Shown here piece by piece: positions 14,779 through 23,708 of a stretch of 64,000 nucleotides of DNA (within the stretch, counting starts at the first letter, position 1; each line of letters opens with the position of its first letter). A model generated the notes under the pieces. It worked only from the letters and a program-made list of their open reading frames with translations. It was not told where the DNA came from and did no database searches. The DNA lies in contig NZ_FUIA01000019.1 in NCBI RefSeq assembly GCF_900163665.1, positions 496,001 to 560,000 of the forward strand, written 5' to 3'. The position numbers were made by a program, and so were the translations under genes. The stretch comes from Frigoribacterium sp. JB110 (GTDB taxonomy: Bacteria > Actinomycetota > Actinomycetes > Actinomycetales > Microbacteriaceae).

Positions 14779-17700
14779 CTACTTGGCAGGAGCGACCACG
14801 ACCAAAAGGTCACCCGCGTCGACCTGCTGCGTGGCGGCGATTGCGAGTCGTTCGATCGTTCCATCGGCTGGCGCGGCGATGGCCGCCTCCATCTTCATGG
14901 CTTCGATCGAGGCGACCGGCTGCCCCGCCTTCACCGTGTCGCCGACCGCGGCCTTCAGCGTCACGACGCCGGCGAACGGTGCAGCGACGTGGCCGGGCTG
15001 CGACGAATCGGCCTTCTCTGCCTGCACCACGTCGACGTCGATGCTGCGGTCGCGCACGGACACCGGCCGGAGCTGACCGTTCAGCGTCGTCATCACCGAA
15101 CGGATGCCCTTGTCATCGGCCTCGCCGATCGACTCGAGACCGGTGTAGAGCTCGACGCCCTTCTCCAGCTCGACGACATGTTCCTTGCCCTGCTCGAGGC
15201 CGTAGAGGTAGTCAGCGGTGTCGAGGAGTGAGACATCGCCGTAGGCGGCGATGGTCTGCTCGAACGCACGAGTGGGAGCCGGGAACAGCAGCTGGTTCAG
15301 CGTGCGGCGACGCGTTGCCGAGTCGCCGTTCAGTCCCTCGTGGTCCTCGTCGGTGAGCGGTTCGACTCCGGGCTTGACGCTGCGACCAGCCAGCACCTTG
15401 CTGCGGAACGGTTCGGGCCAGCCGCCGGGCAGATCGCCGAGCTCACCCGCCATGAAGCCGACGACCGAATCCGGGATGTCGTACTTCTCCGGGTGGTTCT
15501 CGAAATCGGCGGGGTCCGCTTTGACTGCGGCGAGCTGCAGTGCGAGGTCACCGACGACCTTCGACGACGGCGTCACCTTGGGCACACGGCCCAGGATCCG
15601 GTCGGCGGCCGCGTACATGTCCTCGATCAGCTCGAAGTCGTCCGCGAGCCCGAGCGCGATCGCCTGCTGGCGCAGGTTCGACAGCTGGCCTCCGGGGATC
15701 TCATGACGGTACACGCGACCGGTCGGTCCGTCGAGGCCGGACTCGAACGGGCCGTAGAGGTGGCGGACCGCCTGCCAGTAGGGCTCGAGGTCGCTGACCG
15801 CGTCGAGCGAGAGACCGGTGTCGCGCTCCGTGTGCGCAAGCGAGGCCACCAGCGCCGACAGCGACGGCTGGCTCGTGGTTCCCGCCATCGGCGCGCTGGC
15901 GGCATCAACCGCGTCGGCGCCCGCGGCCGAGGCGGCGAGCAGTGTGGCGAGCTGTCCGCCAGGAGTGTCGTGCGTGTGCACGTGCACCGGCAGGTCGAAG
16001 CGCTCGCGGAACGCCGCGACCAGCTTCGCGGCCGCCGCGGGGCGGAGCAGCCCCGCCATGTCCTTGATCGCGAGCACGTGCGCGCCCGCTTCGACGATCT
16101 GCTCCGCGAGTTTCAGGTAGTAGTCGAGCGTGTACAGCTTCTCGTTCGGGTTGAGAAGGTCACCGGTGTAGCAGACGGCCACCTCGGCGACGGTCGTGCC
16201 GGTGGCGAGCACCGCGTCGATCGCCGGGCGCATCTGCGAGACGTCGTTGAGCGCGTCGAAGATGCGGAAGATGTCGATGCCGGTGTCTGCCGCCTCACGG
16301 ACGAACGCGTCGGTGACCTCGGTCGGGTACGGGGTGTAGCCGACTGTGTTCCTGCCGCGCAGCAGCATCTGAATCGCGACATTCGGCAGTGCCTCGCGCA
16401 GGCGAGCCAGTCGCTGCCACGGATCCTCGCCGAGGAAGCGCAGCGCGACATCGTAGGTCGCGCCTCCCCAGGCTTCGACCGACAGCAGCTCCGGCTCCAT
16501 CCGCGCGACGTGCGGCGCCACGGCCACGAGGTCGCGGGTGCGCACGCGCGTCGCGAGCAGCGACTGGTGCGCATCGCGGAAGGTGGTCTCGGTGACGGCG
16601 AGCGGTGTCTGCTCGCGCAGCGCCGCCGCGAAGCCCGCGGGGCCGAGTTCGAGCAGTCGCTGCCTCGATCCGGCAGGTGCCGCCTCGCTCAGGTCGATGG
16701 CCGGCAGCTTCGAAGCGGGAGAATAGCCGAGCGGGTTGTCGCCGTTGGGCTTGTTCACGGTCGTGTCGACCAACCAGGTGAGCAGCTTCGTGCCGCGGTC
16801 CTTCGACTCGCGCCCGCGCAGCAGACCCGGCCGCTCGTCGATGAACGCGGTCGACACATCGCCTGCGATGAAATCAGCGTCCTCGAGCACGGCCTGCAGG
16901 AACGGGATGTTGGTGGCGACGCCGCGGATGCGGAACTCCGCCAGTGCGCGGCGCGCGCGCGAGACCGCGGTGGCGAAGTCCCGGCCGCGGCAGGTGAGCT
17001 TCGCGAGCATCGAGTCGAAGTGCGGACTGATCTCGCTGCCGGCGGCCGTCGTGCCGCCGTCGATCCGGATGCCGCTTCCGCCCGGCGAACGATAGGTCGT
17101 GATCTTGCCCGTGTCCGGCCGGAAGCCCTGGGTGGGGTCCTCGGTCGTGATGCGCGTCTGCATGGCCGCGCCGTGCAGGTGGATCCTGTCCTGCGTCAGG
17201 CCGAGGTCCTCGAGCGACGCGCCGGCCGCGATGCGCATCTGCGAACCGACGAGGTCGACGTCGGTGACCTCCTCGGTCACGGTGTGCTCGACCTGGATGC
17301 GCGGGTTCATCTCGATGAAGACGACCTCTCCCGCGCGCTCCCCCGCCGTCTCCAGCAGGAACTCAACGGTTCCGGCGTTCTGATAATCGATCGACTCGGC
17401 GAACGCGACGGCGTGCGTGTACAGGTCTTCGCGCACCGACTGCTCGAGGTTCGGGGCCGGCGCGATCTCGACGACCTTCTGATGCCGCCGCTGCACCGAG
17501 CAGTCGCGCTCGAAAAGGTGCACCGTTGAGCCCTGCTTGTCGGCGAGGATCTGCACCTCGATGTGTCGAGGACGCACGACCGCCTGCTCCAGGAACATCC
17601 GGGGGTCGCCGAATGCGCTGTCAGCCTCGCGCATCGCGGCCTCGAGAGCCGGCGCCAGCTCCTCGAGCGAATCGACCCGGCGCATACCGCGCCCGCCGCC

Positions 17701-18186
17701 ACCGGCGACAGCCTTGGCGAACACCGGGAACCCGATGTCCTCGGCCTGCGCGACGAGTGCGTCGATGTCGTCGGTCGCCTCGGTCGATCGCAGCACGGGA
17801 ACACCTGCGGCGATCGCGTGCTCCTTCGCCGTGACCTTGTTCCCCGCCATCTCGAGAGCGCGCGAATTCGGCCCGATGAAGGTGATGCCGTTCGCCGCGG
17901 CCTTCGCCGCGAGGTCGGGGTTCTCCGAGAGGAAGCCGTAGCCGGGGTAGATCGCGTCCGCACCCGATTCGACGGCGACGCGAATGATCTCGTCGACGTC
18001 GAGGTAGGCCCGCACGGGGTGACCCTCTTCGCCGATCCGGTAGGCCTCGTCGGCCTTCAGCCGGTGCAGCGAGTTCCGGTCCTCGTACGGGAACACCGCG
18101 ACGGTTCGTGCGCCGAGCTCGTAGGCGGCACGGAACGCGCGGATCGCGATCTCTCCGCGATTGGCTACCAGGATCTTCTCGAACAT
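14779..18186 (-). CDS. pyc: Pyruvate carboxylase
   Basis: The enzyme carboxylates pyruvate to oxaloacetate (anaplerosis). The 1135-residue single-chain form contains biotin carboxylase (residues 1-450: KILVANRGEIAIR, AVAGGGGRGMR, FIEMNPRIQVEHTVTEEVT), the carboxyltransferase barrel (about 520-800: ETTFRDAHQSLLATR, HVHTHDTPGG), the PC-type tetramerisation region, and a biotinyl domain ending the chain with EAMKMEAAI, whose Lys carries biotin. The ATG at 18186 has a GAGGAGG site five bases upstream; a longer frame would add 37 unsupported residues. It is followed 11 bases later by the EspI-like gene. Confidence 0.97.
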   Translation of the reverse strand: MFEKILVANRGEIAIRAFRAAYELGARTVAVFPYEDRNSLHRLKADEAYRIGEEGHPVRAYLDVDEIIRVAVESGADAIYPGYGFLSENPDLAAKAAANGITFIGPNSRALEMAGNKVTAKEHAIAAGVPVLRSTEATDDIDALVAQAEDIGFPVFAKAVAGGGGRGMRRVDSLEELAPALEAAMREADSAFGDPRMFLEQAVVRPRHIEVQILADKQGSTVHLFERDCSVQRRHQKVVEIAPAPNLEQSVREDLYTHAVAFAESIDYQNAGTVEFLLETAGERAGEVVFIEMNPRIQVEHTVTEEVTDVDLVGSQMRIAAGASLEDLGLTQDRIHLHGAAMQTRITTEDPTQGFRPDTGKITTYRSPGGSGIRIDGGTTAAGSEISPHFDSMLAKLTCRGRDFATAVSRARRALAEFRIRGVATNIPFLQAVLEDADFIAGDVSTAFIDERPGLLRGRESKDRGTKLLTWLVDTTVNKPNGDNPLGYSPASKLPAIDLSEAAPAGSRQRLLELGPAGFAAALREQTPLAVTETTFRDAHQSLLATRVRTRDLVAVAPHVARMEPELLSVEAWGGATYDVALRFLGEDPWQRLARLREALPNVAIQMLLRGRNTVGYTPYPTEVTDAFVREAADTGIDIFRIFDALNDVSQMRPAIDAVLATGTTVAEVAVCYTGDLLNPNEKLYTLDYYLKLAEQIVEAGAHVLAIKDMAGLLRPAAAAKLVAAFRERFDLPVHVHTHDTPGGQLATLLAASAAGADAVDAASAPMAGTTSQPSLSALVASLAHTERDTGLSLDAVSDLEPYWQAVRHLYGPFESGLDGPTGRVYRHEIPGGQLSNLRQQAIALGLADDFELIEDMYAAADRILGRVPKVTPSSKVVGDLALQLAAVKADPADFENHPEKYDIPDSVVGFMAGELGDLPGGWPEPFRSKVLAGRSVKPGVEPLTDEDHEGLNGDSATRRRTLNQLLFPAPTRAFEQTIAAYGDVSLLDTADYLYGLEQGKEHVVELEKGVELYTGLESIGEADDKGIRSVMTTLNGQLRPVSVRDRSIDVDVVQAEKADSSQPGHVAAPFAGVVTLKAAVGDTVKAGQPVASIEAMKMEAAIAAPADGTIERLAIAATQQVDAGDLLVVVAPAK

Positions 18187-18335
18187 GTGCCTCCTCAGGC
18201 AGCTCGGTAAGGTCAACGTCCCCCAGACTAGAGCACCCTGCCGACGCCGACGGTTCGGGGCGGGTGACGACAGCCGACCCTGCGCCGCATTCGGCACCGG
18301 GCCGCGCTTTACGACGACGAACAGGTAACGGAATG

Positions 18336-18347
18336 TAACGTGTAGGT
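18336..18347 (+). promoter_or_regulatory. -10 element for leaderless parA-like transcript
   Basis: TAACGT at 18336-18341 lies six bases before the GTG start at 18348, with no ribosome-binding site between. Confidence 0.55.
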
Positions 18348-19154
18348 GTGCACGTACTCAGCGTTAGTTCCCTGAAGGGCGGTGTCGGCAAGACGACCGT
18401 CACCCTCGGCCTCGCTTCGGCCGCATTCTCGCGCGGCCTGCGGACGCTGGTCTGCGATCTCGACCCGCAATCGGATGTCTCCACCGGCATGGATGTGAAC
18501 ACCGCCGGCAAGCTCAACATCGCCGACGTGCTCACGTCGCCGAAGGAGAAGACGGTGCGCCAGGCGATCGCGCCGAGCGGCTGGTCGAAGGTCCACCCCG
18601 GCACGATCGACGTGCTGCTCGGCAGCCCGTCCGCCATCAACTTCGACGGGCCTCACCCGAGCGTTCGAGACGTGTGGAAGCTCGAAGAGGCTCTGGCCAT
18701 GCTCGAGAGCGAGTACGACCTCGTGCTGATCGACTGCGCTCCGTCGTTGAATGCGCTCACTCGCACCTCGTGGGCAGCCAGCGACCGCGTCGCCGTCGTC
18801 ACCGAGCCCGGTCTGTTCTCCGTGGCAGCCGCTGACCGTGCCCTGCGCGCCATCGAAGAGATCCGTCGCGGTCTCTCCCCTCGCCTGCAGCCGCTCGGAA
18901 TCGTCGTCAACCGCGTGCGTCCCCAGTCGATCGAGCACCAGTTCCGCATCAAGGAGCTGCGCGACATGTTCGGGCCGCTGGTGCTGGAGCCGCAGCTTCC
19001 CGAGCGCACCTCGCTGCAGCAGGCCCAGGGCGCCGCCAAGCCGCTGCACGTGTGGCCGGGCGAGTCCGCCCAGGAGCTCGCAGGCGAGTTCGACATGCTG
19101 CTCGACCGCGTCATGCGCTCCGGCCGGATCCCCGACCCCAGCGACACGAAGTAG
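18348..19154 (+). CDS. ParA-family partition ATPase (orphan)
   Basis: The 268-residue protein is a ParA/Soj-type ATPase: deviant Walker A SLKGGVGKTTVTLGL at residues 8-22, LVCDLDPQSDVSTGMDV near 39-55, and Walker B-like LVLIDCAPSLNALT near 120-135. ParA proteins form nucleoid-associated gradients that position DNA or protein cargo. No parB partner lies next to it, so it is not evidently the chromosomal parAB. Its neighbours are the garA-ftsR-merR block, which suggests a link to division or growth control, but that is inference from position only. Confidence 0.88.
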   Translation: MHVLSVSSLKGGVGKTTVTLGLASAAFSRGLRTLVCDLDPQSDVSTGMDVNTAGKLNIADVLTSPKEKTVRQAIAPSGWSKVHPGTIDVLLGSPSAINFDGPHPSVRDVWKLEEALAMLESEYDLVLIDCAPSLNALTRTSWAASDRVAVVTEPGLFSVAAADRALRAIEEIRRGLSPRLQPLGIVVNRVRPQSIEHQFRIKELRDMFGPLVLEPQLPERTSLQQAQGAAKPLHVWPGESAQELAGEFDMLLDRVMRSGRIPDPSDTK

Positions 19155-19245
19155 AGCTCTTCGCGTCTCCTGCAGTTCCTCAGCCAGCAGCTGAAGAGAA
19201 CCCGGAGACGTGACGAGATGCTTGCTCACCGAGCCTCGGCGGCCG

Positions 19246-19515
19246 GCACCGCGATGGCGAGGCGGAGGAGGGAAGGGCACCGACAGTGCCCTGACCGACG
19301 ACGCCGCCACCAGCGCACGTGCACCCTCCTCAGGTGTCCTGGGGCGCAGGCACCGCGATGGCAAGGCGGAGGAAGGAAGGGCACCGACAGTGCCCCGACC
19401 GACGACGACGCCGCCAGCACAGAACTCGCGGAGCGGACCGCGAGTGCGTACGGCGCAAGGCCGAGGAGGGAGTCGGGCCGAGAGCCCGGCGACCGACGAG
19501 AACGCCGCGACGTGC
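19246..19515. repeat. Three tandem copies of an intergenic hairpin element
   Basis: Three imperfect units (about 19246-19310, 19349-19415, 19452-19510) share the layout GGCRAGGCGGAGGARGGA, a short stem-loop, then GACCGACGA and ACGCCGC. In the first two the hairpin is GGGCACCGACAGTGCCC; in the third the stem is changed to GGGC..GCCC with a different outer pair, suggesting the structure, not the sequence, is kept. The 376-base gap between parA and merR holds no other recognisable gene. Two related copies occur near 27,610 and 29,710. No transposase is visible. Confidence 0.65.
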
Positions 19516-19530
19516 GTGCTCGCGGCCCGC

Positions 19531-20073
19531 TCAGGCGGTGCGGCGGGCGCGGCGGGCGGCGAGCTCGTCCACTGGATCAGGCACACTCGGGTCGAACTCG
19601 ACGAGCGTCGACTCGACCTCGCGCAGCACCTTGCCGACGGCGATGCCGAATACGCCCTGCCCGCGGCTGACGAGGTCGATGACCTCGTCGTTCGACGTGC
19701 ACAGATACACCGACGCACCGTCGCTCATCAGCGTGATGCCCGCCAGGTCGTGGATGCCGGCCGCGCGCAGCTGTTCGACCGCCGTGCGGATCTGCTGAAG
19801 CGAGATGCCCGTGTCGAGCAGTCGCTTGACGAGCTTGAGCACCAGGATGTCGCGGAAGCCGTAGAGGCGCTGCGAGCCTGAGCCCGCCGCGTTGCGGATC
19901 GTGGGGACGACGAGCTCCGTGCGCGCCCAGTAGTCGAGCTGCCGGTAGGTGATGCCCGCCGCCTTGGCGGCCACGGCGCCCCGGTAGCCCGCATCGGGAT
20001 CGAGGTCGGGAAGTCCGTCGGTGAAGAGGAGGTCGACGGCGAAACCGCGCTCGGAGGGAGTGCGTTCGGTCAT
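19531..20073 (-). CDS. MerR-family regulator, Rv1830-like
   Basis: The 180-residue protein has a MerR-type winged helix-turn-helix in GYRGAVAAKAAGITYRQLDYW followed by QRLYGFRDILVLKLVKRLLDTGISLQQI, and a C-terminal segment with VYLCTSNDEVIDLVSRGQGVFGIAVGK. This matches Rv1830 of M. tuberculosis, encoded near garA and the FtsR homologue. The ATG at 20073 follows AAGGGGAC; a start 22 codons upstream lacks support. It forms the last gene of the minus-strand garA-ftsR-merR block, separated from ftsR by 123 bases. It is probably a growth or division regulator, but targets are unknown here. Confidence 0.88.
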   Translation of the reverse strand: MTERTPSERGFAVDLLFTDGLPDLDPDAGYRGAVAAKAAGITYRQLDYWARTELVVPTIRNAAGSGSQRLYGFRDILVLKLVKRLLDTGISLQQIRTAVEQLRAAGIHDLAGITLMSDGASVYLCTSNDEVIDLVSRGQGVFGIAVGKVLREVESTLVEFDPSVPDPVDELAARRARRTA

Positions 20074-20196
20074 TGTGTCCCCTTCATCCTTAAACATCAG
20101 CTCTAAGGTACGCCGTCCGCTGGGGGCGATCAACGACATCCGGATCGTGTCGGGCAGGTGTTTCGCTGCCGTTACCGAAGTGAGATGTCGTCGCCG

Positions 20197-20883
20197 CTAA
20201 TCGGTCAGCCGTCCGAGTGCGTCCTTCACGAAGATCGTCCGGATGTCGTCGAGGCGGGTAGCCAGCTCCGGCGCGAGTTCGCTCGCCTTCGCCCGCGACG
20301 TCGCGTCTGTGCGGCGCAGCAGTGCCGACATGGCGCGCTCGACGAGAGCGACCTCGCGCTCGGCCGTCTGGCGCAGACCGCGCACGTGACGCGGTTCGAT
20401 GCCGTGCCGATCGAGTGCCACGAGCGTCGACAGCAATCTGGCATCGCGCTCGGTGTACTTCTTGCCCGCCTCGATGACGCCCGTGCTGATCGCGTCGTTG
20501 AGCAGCTGAGGAGCCGCACCGGATGCGGCGAGCAGCTCCTTGCGGTCGTAGCGCACCTCGGTCGGGTGGATCGACGGCGGGGCGATCGGCGTCTGCGGCT
20601 CCTCGCCCGCGTCGAGCTGCTCGAGGTGCTCCCGGATGACGTTCAGCGGCATGTAGTGATCGCGCTGGAGCGTGAGCGCGAATCGGAGCCGCTCGAGGTC
20701 GTCGTCAGAGAACTTGCGATAGCCGCTCGCGGTGCGCTGGGGCGCGACGATTCCCTGCACTTCCAGGAAGCGCAGTTTGCTCGACGTCAGCTGCGGGAAG
20801 TCGGGCTGGAGCCGCGAGAGCACCTGACCGATGCTCAGCAGGCCGGCCGTCGCCGCCGTCGCGCGCCGTGCGGGCGACGCCAC
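20197..20883 (-). CDS. ftsR: FtsR-like MerR regulator (Rv1828 homologue)
   Basis: The 228-residue protein begins its domain with LLSIGQVLSRLQPDFPQLTSSKLRFLE, then GIVAPQRTASGYRKFSDDDLERLRF and LQRDHYMPLNVIREHLEQLD. These are the signatures of FtsR, which activates ftsZ in Corynebacterium glutamicum, and of Rv1828. Its GTG start lies two bases after the garA stop codon (TAACAGTG), so the two genes are co-translated. The C-terminal half holds a helical domain likely used for dimerisation. Confidence 0.92.
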   Translation of the reverse strand: MASPARRATAATAGLLSIGQVLSRLQPDFPQLTSSKLRFLEVQGIVAPQRTASGYRKFSDDDLERLRFALTLQRDHYMPLNVIREHLEQLDAGEEPQTPIAPPSIHPTEVRYDRKELLAASGAAPQLLNDAISTGVIEAGKKYTERDARLLSTLVALDRHGIEPRHVRGLRQTAEREVALVERAMSALLRRTDATSRAKASELAPELATRLDDIRTIFVKDALGRLTD

Positions 20884-20885
20884 TG

Positions 20886-21380
20886 TTAAGCCCCCGCGGA
20901 CGACAGGTCGTGCGGGGAGCTGAAGAAGTTCACACGGAACTTGCCGATGCGCACCTCTGCACCGTTGTGCAGTGCGCCGCGATCGACGCGTTCGCCGTCG
21001 ACGTACGTGCCGTTGAGGGAGCGCTGGTCGACGATCTCGAAGCGGGCACCATCGCGCAGCACCTGCGTGTGCCGACGGGAGACCGTCACATCGTCGAGGA
21101 AGATGTCGGCGTCGGGGTGGCGCCCCACCGTCGTGACGTCGCGGTCGAGGAGGTAGCGAGCACCGGCGGTCGGGCCGGAGCGCACGAGAAGCAGGGCGGC
21201 TCCGCTCGGAAGCGCCTGAATGGCTTCGAGCTCCGTCTGCGACAGCTCGCCCGCGAACGGAACGTACGACAGATCGGAGTCGCTGCGCATGCTCTGCGTA
21301 GTGTCGCCCGGGATGTCACTGCCCCCAGCCGTGTGGCCAAGGTCGGACGCCGTGGTGGGCGGGAATTCAGAATCTGACAC
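20886..21380 (-). CDS. garA: GarA/OdhI-like FHA-domain protein
   Basis: GarA binds and inhibits 2-oxoglutarate dehydrogenase and glutamate enzymes, and is switched off when PknB or PknG phosphorylates an N-terminal Thr-Thr pair. The 164-residue protein has such a pair in GDTTQSM (about residues 25-31), then ALPSGAALLLVRSGPTAGARYLLD and an FHA domain (about 75-150: TTVGRHPDADIFLDD, VSRRHTQV, LNGTYVDGERV). A strong AAAGGAGG site precedes the GTG start. It links the Ser/Thr kinases to central carbon and nitrogen flux, and it heads the operon with ftsR. Confidence 0.93.
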   Translation of the reverse strand: MSDSEFPPTTASDLGHTAGGSDIPGDTTQSMRSDSDLSYVPFAGELSQTELEAIQALPSGAALLLVRSGPTAGARYLLDRDVTTVGRHPDADIFLDDVTVSRRHTQVLRDGARFEIVDQRSLNGTYVDGERVDRGALHNGAEVRIGKFRVNFFSSPHDLSSAGA

Positions 21381-21514
21381 GCGTTCCTCCTTTCGAACAA
21401 GCGTATCGGATCAGGTAGGTGAACGACGACGAATTTTCGATGCCACGCCGGGCGGAGCGGCCACGAGCCGAGCGACCCCCACGACCCTCAGGAAACCGGT
21501 CAGGTCGGCCCGCG

Positions 21515-21527
21515 TATCGTCTCGGGT
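21515..21527 (+). promoter_or_regulatory. -10 element for leaderless copC-like transcript
   Basis: TATCGT at 21515-21520 is followed by seven bases and the ATG at 21528; no ribosome-binding site is visible. Confidence 0.55.
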
Positions 21528-22238
21528 ATGACTGCCACGCTCCACCGCGGTGCCGCGCGAGCCGCCACGCTCGCCGCGGCCGCCGCCGCCATCGTTCTCG
21601 GATCCCTCGCCCTCGCCGCCCCTGCCTCCGCGCACGACCAGCTGGTCGCCTCGGACCCCGCGGCCGACTCTGCGATCGATACCCTCCCAGAGCAGCTGAC
21701 GCTCGTCTACAGCGGCGAGCTGATCGACGCAGAGGATGGAACGGTGGTGCAGGTCCTCTCCCCCTCGGGTGAGGACGTCGCAGGTGAGGCGACGATCGAC
21801 GGCACGGATGTCGATGTGTCCCTCACGGACGGCGGCGCTGGCGACTACGAGGTGACGTGGCGGGTCGTGTCCAACGACGGCCATCCCATCGACGGAAGCT
21901 TCGGCTTCTCCGTTTCGGGAGGTGCTGGGGCCGATGATGCCGATCGTACAGACGCCGCGGACAGCACTGACCCGACGGAAGAGGGCTCCGACGCGCAGAC
22001 CGAGGACGCCGTGGACGATGCGACGGCGACGGAGGACGAGAGCGGTGCGGCCGACACGGACGCATCGTCCTCGCCCGAGGACGACCAAGGGGGCCTGGGC
22101 GCCGGCGTGTGGGTCGCTCTGGCCGGCGGTCTCGTCGCCGTCATCGGCGGCGTCGTCGCCGTTGCCGTCGTGACGTCCAGGCGGAACGGCTCCGGATCAT
22201 CCGGAAGTGAGCAGGACACCGGCGACAACCGCCCCTGA
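21528..22238 (+). CDS. CopC-domain exported protein with C-terminal membrane anchor
   Basis: The 236-residue protein has a signal peptide ending in ASA-HDQL, so the mature protein begins with His, the residue that with the later SNDGHPIDGSF binds copper in CopC proteins. The CopC beta-barrel covers about residues 36-130. A Thr/Asp/Glu-rich spacer follows (about 133-185), then a membrane helix (GVWVALAGGLVAVIGGVVAVAVV) and a short tail. CopC proteins carry copper in the periplasm, usually for a CopD permease; none is adjacent. Role in copper handling is inferred from the family. Confidence 0.88.
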   Translation: MTATLHRGAARAATLAAAAAAIVLGSLALAAPASAHDQLVASDPAADSAIDTLPEQLTLVYSGELIDAEDGTVVQVLSPSGEDVAGEATIDGTDVDVSLTDGGAGDYEVTWRVVSNDGHPIDGSFGFSVSGGAGADDADRTDAADSTDPTEEGSDAQTEDAVDDATATEDESGAADTDASSSPEDDQGGLGAGVWVALAGGLVAVIGGVVAVAVVTSRRNGSGSSGSEQDTGDNRP

Positions 22239-22246
22239 GTGCGGGA

Positions 22247-22258
22247 TAGGCTAGGACC
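22247..22258 (+). promoter_or_regulatory. -10 element for leaderless lpd transcript
   Basis: TAGGCT at 22247-22252 precedes the ATG at 22259 by exactly six bases, in the 20-base gap after the copC-like gene. Confidence 0.65.
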
Positions 22259-23656
22259 ATGGCTCATTACGACGTCGTCATCCTCGGAGCGGGCCCCGGC
22301 GGGTATGTCGCCGCGGTGCGCAGTGCACAGCTCGGACTGAACACCGCGATCATCGAAGAGAAGTACTGGGGCGGTGTGTGCCTCAACGTCGGCTGCATCC
22401 CGTCGAAGTCACTTCTGAAGAACGCTGAGATCGCTCACACCTTCAACCACAAGGCCGACTTCTTCGGCATCTCCGGCGAAGTCTCCTTCGACTTCGGCGC
22501 GGCGTTCGACCGCAGCCGCAAGGTCGCGGAGACGCACGTCAAGGGAATCCACTTCCTGATGAAGAAGAACAAGGTCACCGAATACGACGGCCGCGGCACC
22601 TTCACGGGGCCGAAGTCGATCTCGGTGGCGAAGTCCGACGGCACGAGCGAAGAGGTCACGTTCGACAACGTGATCGTGTCGACCGGCTCGACTGTGAAGT
22701 CGCTGCCTGGCATCGAACTCAGCGAGAACGTCGTCTCCTACGAAGAGCAGATCCTCAGCCGCGAGCTGCCGGGTTCGATCGTCATCGTCGGCGCCGGAGC
22801 GATCGGCATGGAGTTCGCCTATGTGCTCAGCAACTACGGCGTGAAGGTGACCATCGTCGAGTTCCTCGACCGTGCACTGCCGAACGAGGATCCGGATGTC
22901 TCCAAGGAGATCGCCAAGCAGTACAAGAAGCTCGGCATCGACATCCTCACCTCCACCGGTGTGAAGTCGGTCGACGACAACGGCTCCTCCGTCCACGTCA
23001 CCTACGAGACCCGCGACGGCCAGGCCGGCGAGATCGACGCAGACAAGGTGCTGATGTCGGTCGGCTTCGCCCCGCGCGTCGACGGCTACGGTCTCGACAC
23101 CACCGGCGTGAAGCTCACCGACCGCGGCGCGATCGACATCGACGACCACATGCGCACGAACGTCGACGGCATCTACGCGATCGGCGACGTCACCGCGAAG
23201 CTGCAGCTCGCGCACGTCGCAGAAGCGCAGGCCGTGGTCGCCGCCGAGACGATCGGAGGCGCCGAGACGCAGACGCTGGGCGACTACCGGATGATGCCGC
23301 GCGCCACGTTCTGCCAGCCGCAGGTGGCCAGCTTCGGCCTCACCGAGGAGCAGGCGGAGGCCGACGGTCACGAGATCAAGGTCGTGAAGTTCCCGTTCAG
23401 TGCGAACGGCAAGGCGAACGGCCTCGGCGAGCCGGTCGGCTTCGTCAAGATCATCGCCGACGCCGAGCACCTCGAGCTGCTCGGCGCCCACATGATCGGC
23501 CCTGATGTCTCGGAGCTGCTGCCAGAACTGACGCTGGCGCAGAAGTGGGATCTCACGGCTCTCGAGGCCGCGCGGAACGTGCACACGCACCCGACGCTGT
23601 CCGAGGCGCTGCAGGAGGGCTTCCACGGCCTGGCCGGTCACATGATCAACATGTGA
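22259..23656 (+). CDS. lpdA: Dihydrolipoyl dehydrogenase
   Basis: This flavoprotein reoxidises dihydrolipoamide for pyruvate and 2-oxoglutarate dehydrogenase complexes. The 465-residue protein shows FAD binding [21 protein letters not shown], the redox disulfide [16 protein letters not shown] (about residues 39-54), NAD binding [17 protein letters not shown]-contact AIGDVT, and the dimer-interface [12 protein letters not shown] near the end. It lies one gene away from garA, whose homologues regulate 2-oxoglutarate dehydrogenase. A hairpin terminator follows. Confidence 0.96.
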   Translation: MAHYDVVILGAGPGGYVAAVRSAQLGLNTAIIEEKYWGGVCLNVGCIPSKSLLKNAEIAHTFNHKADFFGISGEVSFDFGAAFDRSRKVAETHVKGIHFLMKKNKVTEYDGRGTFTGPKSISVAKSDGTSEEVTFDNVIVSTGSTVKSLPGIELSENVVSYEEQILSRELPGSIVIVGAGAIGMEFAYVLSNYGVKVTIVEFLDRALPNEDPDVSKEIAKQYKKLGIDILTSTGVKSVDDNGSSVHVTYETRDGQAGEIDADKVLMSVGFAPRVDGYGLDTTGVKLTDRGAIDIDDHMRTNVDGIYAIGDVTAKLQLAHVAEAQAVVAAETIGGAETQTLGDYRMMPRATFCQPQVASFGLTEEQAEADGHEIKVVKFPFSANGKANGLGEPVGFVKIIADAEHLELLGAHMIGPDVSELLPELTLAQKWDLTALEAARNVHTHPTLSEALQEGFHGLAGHMINM

Positions 23657-23669
23657 CGCTCACGATCTG

Positions 23670-23705
23670 AGAGAAGCCCGGTTCCGCAAGGAGTCGGGCT
23701 TCTCT
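23670..23705 (+). terminator. Hairpin terminator after lpdA
   Basis: AGAGAAGCCCG (23670-23680) pairs perfectly with CGGGCTTCTCT (23695-23705), 14-base loop. It lies 14 bases after the lpdA stop and just before the convergent CYTH gene end. Confidence 0.8.
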
Positions 23706-23708
23706 GCG

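Noticed and set aside
12848..15076. A 742-residue plus-strand frame over the acidic ATPase region
   Set aside because: It mirrors the Asp/Glu repeats as Arg/Val/Leu-rich sequence and spans the pyc gene end; no recognisable domain.
15340..17529. A 729-residue open frame antisense to pyruvate carboxylase
   Set aside because: Long antisense frames are common in very GC-rich DNA. The product is Arg/Gly/Val-rich without domains, and the minus strand encodes a full, motif-complete pyruvate carboxylase.
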